This document shows, one piece after another, positions 14,568-19,430 of a stretch of 19,430 bases of DNA. The stretch's first letter is position 1; every line of letters starts with the position of its first letter. The position numbers and the translations under genes were made by a program. This DNA comes from RGIG3009 sp045648765. Lineage in GTDB: Bacteria > Bacillota > Clostridia > Oscillospirales > Acutalibacteraceae. Location of the stretch: the NCBI GenBank assembly GCA_045648765.1, contig JAZROQ010000053.1, positions 1-19,430 on the forward strand. Direction: 5' to 3'. Under the pieces are notes generated by a model, which worked only from the letters and a program-made list of their open reading frames with translations, ran no database searches and had not been told where the DNA came from.

Positions 14568-14643
14568 TTTTTGGCGGTGTTACGGCATCGGTTTGTCGGT
14601 TGTCGGGATAAATTTTTGTGGGGCGTTTGTCTTTTTTTGGCAT
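14506..14643 (-). CDS. small basic, proline-rich protein, unknown
   Basis: This 45-codon frame starts MPKKDKRPTKIYPDNRQ and ends in a Pro/Ser/Thr-rich stretch. It is preceded by AAGGAGG 7 nt before the ATG, as strong as any site in the window. It occupies the gap after ribU and overlaps the last 62 bp of ribU on the opposite strand. A promoter was not clear; TACTAT lies just upstream of the ribosome binding site without a good -35 box. No family was recognised. The ribosome binding site favours translation, but the overlap and composition leave doubt. Confidence 0.45.
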   Translation of the reverse strand: MPKKDKRPTKIYPDNRQTDAVTPPKITAPATKSEPLPKPPTSPHR

Positions 14644-14702
14644 GAGATAACCTCCTTTTTACATAGTATCCGGCACAGGTACTCCGAATATGCAAAAAAA
14701 CA

Positions 14703-14732
14703 TTGACAAAAAGTACGGTTCAATGCGATAAT
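14703..14732 (+). promoter_or_regulatory. promoter of glnA
   Basis: TTGACA (14703-14708), an 18-nt spacer, then GATAAT (14727-14732), giving a leader of about 35 nt. No GlnR/TnrA operator was recognised. Confidence 0.7.
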
Positions 14733-14773
14733 ACTAGTAAATATAAGGTTGTTTAAAGAAAGAAGGCGTTCCC

Positions 14774-16108
14774 ATGAGCAAGTATACCGCGGCAGATATT
14801 GCCCGCATTGTGGAAGAAGAACACGTAGAATTTATTCGGTTGCAATTTACCGATATTTTCGGCACGTTTAAAAACGTTGCCATTACTGCCAGTCAGTTGC
14901 AAAAAGCTTTGAACAACCAATGTATGTTTGACGGTTCGTCCATTGAGGGGTTTGTACGTATTGAAGAATCGGATATGCTGTTGTATCCCGATTATGACAG
15001 CTTTTTGATTTTTCCGTGGTACGACTCCGCTTGCAAAGAAGCACGTCTTATTTGTGATGTTTGCAAACCCGACGGTACACCTTTTTCGGGTGACCCGCGC
15101 AGTTTGCTGAAAAAGGTATTGGCAGAAGCCAAAGAAATGGGCTTTACCGCCTTTAACGTCGGTCCCGAATGCGAATTCTTTTTGTTTAACACCGACGAAG
15201 ACGGTCATCCCACCACCATTACCAAAGACCGCGGCGCTTATTTTGAACTTGGTCCTACCGACCGCGGCGAAAATATCCGTCGTGAGATTTGTTTGGCGCT
15301 CGAAGATATGGGCTACGAAATCGAAGCCTCGCATCACGAAAACGCTAACGGTCAACACGAAATTGATTTTAAATATACCGACGCTTTACGCGCGGCAGAT
15401 AATATTGCCACCTTCAAATTGGCGGTAAAAACCATTGCTGACAAACACGGTATGTATGCCACGTTCATGCCTAAACCGGTTTACGGCAAAGAGGGTAGTG
15501 GTATGCATATTAACATGTCGTTGATGAAAGATGGCGAAAACGCGTTTTACGATGCCAACGATCCGTGCGGACTCAGCAAAACGGCGTATCACTTTATTGC
15601 CGGTTTGTTGGAACACGCGCGCGGTTTAAGTGCCATTACCAATCCGCTTGTCAATTCTTACAAGCGTTTGGTATCGGGGTATGAAGCGCCGGTGTATATT
15701 GCGTGGTCGGCAAGTAACCGCAGTCCACTTGTTCGTGTTCCTGCCAGCCGCGGCATGGGCACACGGTTGGAATTGCGCAATCCCGACCCGTCTGCCAATC
15801 CCTATTTGGCGTTGGCGGTGTGCTTGGCTGCCGGTCTTGACGGTATCCGTCGCGAACTGACGCCGCCCGAAGCGGTGACGCACAATCTTTACAAAATGAC
15901 CGAAGAAGAATTGGAAGAAAAAGGAATCCAGCAGTTGCCTGCCGATTTGGAAGAGGCGGTATCCGCCATGAAAAAGGATGCTTTGGTCAAAGAAACCCTT
16001 GGCAAACACATTTTCTCGCGTTACGTGTTACACAAAACCAAGGAATGGGAAGAATACAAAATGCAAGTCACGCGTTGGGAAATTGATCGCTATCTCGCGC
16101 GATATTAA
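14774..16108 (+). CDS. glnA: glutamine synthetase type I (alpha)
   Basis: This enzyme makes glutamine from glutamate, ammonia and ATP in the cytoplasm as a dodecamer. It has 444 residues, the same length as the B. subtilis enzyme. Motifs are FDGSSIEGF (52-60), GPECEFFLF (130-138, metal-binding Glu132 and Glu134), GSGMHIN (241-247), the Glu-304 loop SGYEAP and NRSPLVRVP (315-323). Arg62 is conserved, the residue linked to feedback inhibition in the GSI-alpha class, and the adenylylation site of the beta class is not expected. AGAAGG lies 8 nt before the ATG. It is followed after 20 nt by the kinase-like gene, probably one transcript. Confidence 0.97.
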   Translation: MSKYTAADIARIVEEEHVEFIRLQFTDIFGTFKNVAITASQLQKALNNQCMFDGSSIEGFVRIEESDMLLYPDYDSFLIFPWYDSACKEARLICDVCKPDGTPFSGDPRSLLKKVLAEAKEMGFTAFNVGPECEFFLFNTDEDGHPTTITKDRGAYFELGPTDRGENIRREICLALEDMGYEIEASHHENANGQHEIDFKYTDALRAADNIATFKLAVKTIADKHGMYATFMPKPVYGKEGSGMHINMSLMKDGENAFYDANDPCGLSKTAYHFIAGLLEHARGLSAITNPLVNSYKRLVSGYEAPVYIAWSASNRSPLVRVPASRGMGTRLELRNPDPSANPYLALAVCLAAGLDGIRRELTPPEAVTHNLYKMTEEELEEKGIQQLPADLEEAVSAMKKDALVKETLGKHIFSRYVLHKTKEWEEYKMQVTRWEIDRYLARY

Positions 16109-16128
16109 TAACTTTTAGGAGGAACCGT

Positions 16129-16743
16129 ATGATTATTACCATTGCTCGTCAATTTGGCAGCGGCGGAAGAGAAATCGGCAAAAAGTTGGCAGAAAAATTG
16201 GGAATCCCCTTTTACGATAACGAATTGCTGTTACACGCTGCCGAAATGAGCGGTTTATCCGAAGAAATCGTTTCGCACTTTGATGAACAGCCGACCAACA
16301 GTTTGTTATACTCGTTGTCGACAGGTGTGTATTCGCTTAACGATGCCGGTGTGGTGAATTTTGCGCAGCCGGTGAACCAACGTGTGTTCCAAGCACAATT
16401 CGACGCCATTCGCGCTCTGGCAGAAAAAGGCCCTTGCGTAATTGTGGGTCGGTGCGCGGATTACGTGCTCGAAAATCACGAAAATGTGGTAACGGTGTTT
16501 TTGCATGCCGATTTGGAAGACCGTATTCACCGTGTGGCGGAACACGACGGTGTTTCCTCGGCGGAAGCCAAAGCGCAAATTAACAAGAGCGACAAAAAAC
16601 GCGCTAATTATTATAACTTCTATTCGGGCAAAAAGTGGGGCGTGGCTTCCTCTTACGACTTGTGCATCAACACCAGTGCGTTAGGATATGAGCAAACGGT
16701 TGATTTTATTGCCGAATATGTCCAAAAAGCAAAAAAGAAATAA
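16129..16743 (+). CDS. cytidylate kinase-like family protein
   Basis: This 204-residue P-loop protein resembles the cytidylate-kinase-like family (Cytidylate_kin2) rather than classical Cmk. The N-terminus IITIARQFGSGGREIGKKLA carries an altered P-loop (GSGGREIG), and the middle has the family block CVIVGRCADYVL. The lid-like region contains KSDKKRANYYNFYSGKKWG. CMP/dCMP phosphorylation has been suggested for the family, but the substrate is not certain. AGGAGG precedes the ATG. It follows glnA by 20 nt and is closed by a terminator. Confidence 0.88.
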   Translation: MIITIARQFGSGGREIGKKLAEKLGIPFYDNELLLHAAEMSGLSEEIVSHFDEQPTNSLLYSLSTGVYSLNDAGVVNFAQPVNQRVFQAQFDAIRALAEKGPCVIVGRCADYVLENHENVVTVFLHADLEDRIHRVAEHDGVSSAEAKAQINKSDKKRANYYNFYSGKKWGVASSYDLCINTSALGYEQTVDFIAEYVQKAKKK

Positions 16744-16749
16744 CCGCTT

Positions 16750-16779
16750 AAAGCGCCGTCTGCTGACGGCGCTTTTTTT
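16750..16779 (+). terminator. terminator of the glnA operon
   Basis: AAAGCGCCGTC pairs with GACGGCGCTTT around TGCT, followed by a T-run. Confidence 0.92.
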
Positions 16780-16851
16780 ACAAAATTTTCCTTGTGGTTT
16801 TTTGGTTTGTCGGGAAATACTATTGACAAAACAAAAAGAGGAGAGATGGGT

Positions 16852-17028
16852 ATGTCGCGAGGAATGAAGTTTGTTAAAGGAATGGGTATTGGATTGGCGG
16901 TAGGGTGCATGGTAGGTGCGGTGGGCACACACTGTATGCGCAACGGCAAACGAGGTTTTAAAAAGAACGTAGGCAAAGCACTAAAAGACATGAGCGAATT
17001 GGTTGAACAAGTCGGCGAATTGTTTTAA
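16852..17028 (+). CDS. small membrane protein, YtxH-like
   Basis: This 58-residue protein has a Gly-rich hydrophobic segment (residues 8-25, GMGIGLAVGCMVGAVG) followed by a basic stretch and an amphipathic C-terminal helix. The layout resembles YtxH-type small envelope proteins, but similarity is only in general form. ATG 16852 has GAGGAG 8 nt upstream; the ATG at 16846 is only 2 nt from that site and would add two residues. No clear promoter was seen; it may be weakly or separately expressed. Confidence 0.65.
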   Translation: MSRGMKFVKGMGIGLAVGCMVGAVGTHCMRNGKRGFKKNVGKALKDMSELVEQVGELF

Positions 17029-17063
17029 AAAAAGCGGGCAGAAAGAAGATTCTTTCTGCCCGC
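17027..17063. terminator. terminator between the small membrane protein and MATE genes
   Basis: GCGGGCAGAAAGAA pairs perfectly with TTCTTTCTGCCCGC. The T-run is strong on the minus-strand side (T7), so it chiefly ends the MATE gene; on the plus strand the following TCTTTG is weak. Confidence 0.85.
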
Positions 17064-17070
17064 ATCTTTG

Positions 17071-18438
17071 TTATTCGGAAGTGTTTAGTTTCATCATGGT
17101 TTTTTTGCGAACAATTTTTGCACAGATAACGTGCGTTAAGAACGTGACACACCAAGTAACGGGATAGGATAAAAACAAAACAGTGAAAGTGGGGAAGGCT
17201 TCGAACACGGTGAAAATCCACACGACGCGCAAACCGCAAGCGCCAATCAGCGATACGAGCATAGGCATGATAGAGTACCCCATACCGCGGATATGGCCGG
17301 TCATAACTTCCATTAAACCACAGAAGAAGTAAGGAATACCCGTAGCCATAACGCGCATGGTGCCGTATCGAATAGCTTCAGGGCTGTTGGTGTAAATTCT
17401 GAGCAGCGGTTCGGAGAACAGCACAATTCCTCCCCCAATGACCATGCCGAGGATAGCAACCAACAACAGTGAATACCGACACGAGCGCACCATGCGGTCA
17501 AACTTTTTGGCGCCAAAGTTTTGTGCCGTGAAATTTAACGAGGCATGATAGAAGGCGTTCATGGCGGTGTAGGCGAAGCTTTCGATATTGCCGGCGGCAC
17601 CGCCGCCTGCCATGGCATAGCTGCCAAAACTATTGACTGTCGATTGAATAAGAACATTGGAAATGGCAAACAACGAACTTTGGATGCCGGAGGGAAGACC
17701 CAGTCGCAAAATTTCGCCCGCCATCTTAAAATCCAGGCGCAAATGGGAAGGAATCAGTCGAATCAAACTTTTTTCTTTGATCAGACACCGAATCAGCAAA
17801 ACGGCAGAAAGGACTTGCGAAGTGGTGGTAGCAATGGCGACGCCTGCCACGCCCATGTGGAAGACGATAACCAAAACAAGATTAAGCGCAACGTTGATCA
17901 AACCGGAAATTGCCAAAAAAACCAACGGGCGGCGCGTGTCACCGTTAGCGCGAAGCACAGCGGCACCGAAATTGTAGGTTAAAAAGAAAGGCATTCCCAA
18001 AAAGTAAATGCGCACGTAAAGGGCGGCCTGTTTCAGCACACTGGCGCCTGTATCGTCCGGCACACCCATCAAGCGCAACAACGGCTCTGCCAAGAACAAA
18101 CCGACAAACATTAAAAAAATGCCGCCGATGACGCCCATAACGATGGACGTGTGGACACTTTGGTGTACCTTTTTGGTGTGTCGTGCGCCAAGGTGAAGTG
18201 CAACGACCGCAGAAACACCGGTGGAAAGCCCCAAAAACAAATTCACCATAAGAGAAATCAGCGAAGAGGTGGACGTGACCGCTGCCAAAGCGTTGTCGCC
18301 CGCGAATTTGCCCACTACAATAATGTCGGCAGCGTTATAAAACACTTGTAACAAACCGGTGGCAATAAGCGGCAGTGCAAACAGCACCAATTTGGGAAGC
18401 AACGGACCGTTGCACATATCAATACCGGACTTTTTCAT
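17071..18438 (-). CDS. MATE-family efflux transporter
   Basis: This 455-residue protein with about 12 hydrophobic segments belongs to the MATE family of Na+- or H+-coupled exporters of drugs and metabolites. Family segments include GPLLPKLVLFALPLIATGLLQ at the N-terminus, VFYNAADIIVVGKFAG, and VLRANGDTRRPLVFLAISGLIN in the middle. The substrate is unknown. ATG 18438 is preferred; a GTG at 18441 is also possible. GAGGTGAT upstream matches the 16S rRNA 3' end. It is a single-gene unit. Confidence 0.92.
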   Translation of the reverse strand: MKKSGIDMCNGPLLPKLVLFALPLIATGLLQVFYNAADIIVVGKFAGDNALAAVTSTSSLISLMVNLFLGLSTGVSAVVALHLGARHTKKVHQSVHTSIVMGVIGGIFLMFVGLFLAEPLLRLMGVPDDTGASVLKQAALYVRIYFLGMPFFLTYNFGAAVLRANGDTRRPLVFLAISGLINVALNLVLVIVFHMGVAGVAIATTTSQVLSAVLLIRCLIKEKSLIRLIPSHLRLDFKMAGEILRLGLPSGIQSSLFAISNVLIQSTVNSFGSYAMAGGGAAGNIESFAYTAMNAFYHASLNFTAQNFGAKKFDRMVRSCRYSLLLVAILGMVIGGGIVLFSEPLLRIYTNSPEAIRYGTMRVMATGIPYFFCGLMEVMTGHIRGMGYSIMPMLVSLIGACGLRVVWIFTVFEAFPTFTVLFLSYPVTWCVTFLTHVICAKIVRKKTMMKLNTSE

Positions 18439-18462
18439 CACGCATCACCTCACGTCAAGGTT

Positions 18463-18490
18463 ACTATAACATTATACAAATAAAAGTCAA
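18463..18490 (-). promoter_or_regulatory. promoter of the MATE gene
   Basis: On the minus strand, TTGACT (18485-18490), a 16-nt spacer, then TATAGT (18463-18468). A TATAAT just upstream is too close to that -35 box to be used with it. Confidence 0.55.
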
Positions 18491-18528
18491 TAGATATTGT
18501 TTAAAAACGGTGTTTTTTCCGCTTTTTC

Positions 18529-18557
18529 TTGACGGAAAGAAAAGATTTTTGTATACT
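18529..18557 (+). promoter_or_regulatory. promoter of the unknown membrane protein gene
   Basis: TTGACG (18529-18534), a 17-nt spacer, then TATACT (18552-18557). It is divergent from the MATE promoter. Confidence 0.75.
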
Positions 18558-18589
18558 TAAAAGTAACATCGCAAAAGGAGTGGTTGACG

Positions 18590-19174
18590 ATGGCAAAAAG
18601 AAAACAAACCGAAACAGAAATTTCCCTTTTGAATACAAACAGTGCAAAAGCAGAGTTTGAACAAGAAGAAAAACTGTTTTCCAAAAAACAGATGTTGCAA
18701 ATCATTGCCGTGGTGGCGGCCGTGGCCGTTTTTGTGGCGGCTTTGGTGGTCGTTGGCGGCATTGTTTCGAAAAACATAGAGAAAAAAGAGCAGTTGCGTC
18801 AACCCGATGCATCCATGAGCGCGTTTTACGCCGAGGAAACGCAAGCAACCATTGCGGAAGAAAAATTGGAGTCGATTATCACACAGGCTTATTATACCAA
18901 TGAAAAGGGCTTGCACGTTTCGTTGAATTTCGGCAACGGCTTTAACGAAGCACAACAGATTACCAAGATTTTCATTACCGTTCGCGACAAAAACGAACAA
19001 GGAAAAGTGATTGCCGAGGGCAACACGGAAAAAATCAGCAAAAAGACCATTGTTCCCGCCGGGAAAAACCTTGACTTTGAATTATATCTTCCGCCGGAGT
19101 TTGTGAAGATAAACAACCATTCCTTGGAAAATATATATTATAGTATAACATTGGAATATTTACCTGCAAAATAA
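18590..19174 (+). CDS. single-pass membrane protein, unknown
   Basis: This 194-residue protein was not recognised. Residues 1-35 are polar and charged and presumably cytoplasmic. Residues 36-59 are a transmembrane helix rich in Ala and Val. Residues 60-194 form a soluble outer domain with beta-strand-like segments (GLHVSLNFGNGF, KIFITVRDK, NLDFELYLPPEF, IYYSITLEYLPAK), suggesting a small beta-sandwich. No enzymatic motif or sorting signal is seen. ATG 18590 has AAGGAG 9 nt upstream. It forms its own transcription unit, ahead of the presumed rRNA operon. Confidence 0.8.
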   Translation: MAKRKQTETEISLLNTNSAKAEFEQEEKLFSKKQMLQIIAVVAAVAVFVAALVVVGGIVSKNIEKKEQLRQPDASMSAFYAEETQATIAEEKLESIITQAYYTNEKGLHVSLNFGNGFNEAQQITKIFITVRDKNEQGKVIAEGNTEKISKKTIVPAGKNLDFELYLPPEFVKINNHSLENIYYSITLEYLPAK

Positions 19175-19189
19175 GTCGAATTGTTTTTT

Positions 19190-19240
19190 GCCGAGTGCGG
19201 ATACTGTCGTTTTTTGAAGTATCGGCACTCGGTTTTTTGT
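19190..19240 (+). terminator. terminator after the unknown membrane protein gene
   Basis: CCGAGTGC-G-GATACT pairs with AGTATC-G-GCACTCGG with one internal G/G mismatch, followed by TTTTTTG and a further T-run. Confidence 0.9.
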
Positions 19241-19277
19241 TTTTTTAAAATTTTTTCAAAAAACCCCAAAAAAAGTG

Positions 19278-19306
19278 TTGACAAAGGGAATAAGTAGTGG
19301 TATGAT
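19278..19306 (+). promoter_or_regulatory. strong sigma-A promoter, probably of an rRNA operon
   Basis: TTGACA (19278-19283), a 17-nt spacer, then TATGAT (19301-19306). It is followed by a leader without a reading frame, as expected for a stable-RNA promoter. Confidence 0.8.
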
Positions 19307-19312
19307 AGCAAA

Positions 19313-19430
19313 GCTGTCCCGAAAAAATGGGGTAGCAAAAGGACCTTGAAAATTAAACAATGTGAAAGAAAGAACGAACACACAACCCGTAATTTCTTAA
19401 AAAAAGAGATTCGAAAAGAATCCGGTCAAT
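19313..19430 (+). promoter_or_regulatory. leader of a presumed 16S rRNA operon
   Basis: After a small hairpin (GCTGTCCC with GGGGTAGC) the sequence reads GACCTTGAAAATTAAACAA, which resembles the CTTTGAAAACTAAACA block found ahead of 16S rRNA in Firmicutes. A GATTC/GAATC hairpin follows near the window end. 16S rRNA itself (normally AGTTTGATC) is not yet reached, so the assignment is by likeness of the leader. Confidence 0.65.

Noticed and set aside
14753..15358. A 201-codon minus-strand frame opposite glnA
   Set aside because: It is fully covered by glnA apart from the promoter-proximal end, with no ribosome binding site or domain.

Overview
The window looks like chromosomal DNA from a low-to-mid GC member of the Clostridia, most likely an uncultured Oscillospirales/Ruminococcaceae-type bacterium. 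The signs are rpoB-rpoC and rpsF-ssb-rpsR blocks of Firmicutes type, a 444-residue glutamine synthetase like that of Bacillus subtilis, an FMN-riboswitch-controlled RibU, strong AGGAGG ribosome binding sites and near-consensus sigma-A promoters with 17-bp spacers. No plasmid, phage or CRISPR signature is visible. Genus-level placement is inference.

Layout. 1-4234 (minus): start of rpoC (cut by the window edge) and complete rpoB, driven by their own promoter and a structured leader of about 170 nt. 4598-5572 (plus): a divergent lipoprotein of the class A beta-lactamase/transpeptidase-like fold with an incomplete active site. 5627-6679 (minus): the rpsF-ssb-rpsR operon, with a promoter and a leader that resembles the S6:S18 autoregulatory element. 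6816-8260 (plus): a consensus promoter, then a 276-bp inverted-repeat element flanked by a 5-bp direct repeat, then prfB (release factor 2), which lacks the usual programmed frameshift. 8373-9467: a NahK-like sugar kinase. 9580-10878: mtaB (tRNA methylthiotransferase). 10917-12027 (minus): a PHP phosphoesterase and a TSCPD-domain protein in one operon. 12314-13684: the mgtE magnesium channel. 13691-14567: promoter, FMN riboswitch, terminator and ribU. 14506-14643 (minus): a small unrecognised ORF with an excellent ribosome binding site. 14774-16743: glnA and a cytidylate-kinase-like gene. 16852-17028: a small membrane protein. 17071-18438 (minus): a MATE transporter. 18590-19174: an unknown single-pass membrane protein. 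19278-19430: a strong promoter and a leader that looks like the start of an rRNA operon.

Most genes serve core information processing (transcription, translation, single-stranded DNA binding, tRNA modification) or basic nutrition (Mg2+, riboflavin, ammonia assimilation). Short transcription units are separated by clear intrinsic terminators, several shared by convergent genes.

The most unusual structure is the element at 6851-7126. Its 25-bp ends are complementary with only two deviations, both of which become G-U pairs in the plus-strand RNA. The interior holds several more nested stems. It starts where the prfB promoter should initiate transcription and ends just before the prfB ribosome binding site, so the prfB mRNA should carry it as its 5' leader. 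It is best described as a MITE-like insertion whose RNA folds, now forming the prfB leader. Any regulatory role is hypothesis.
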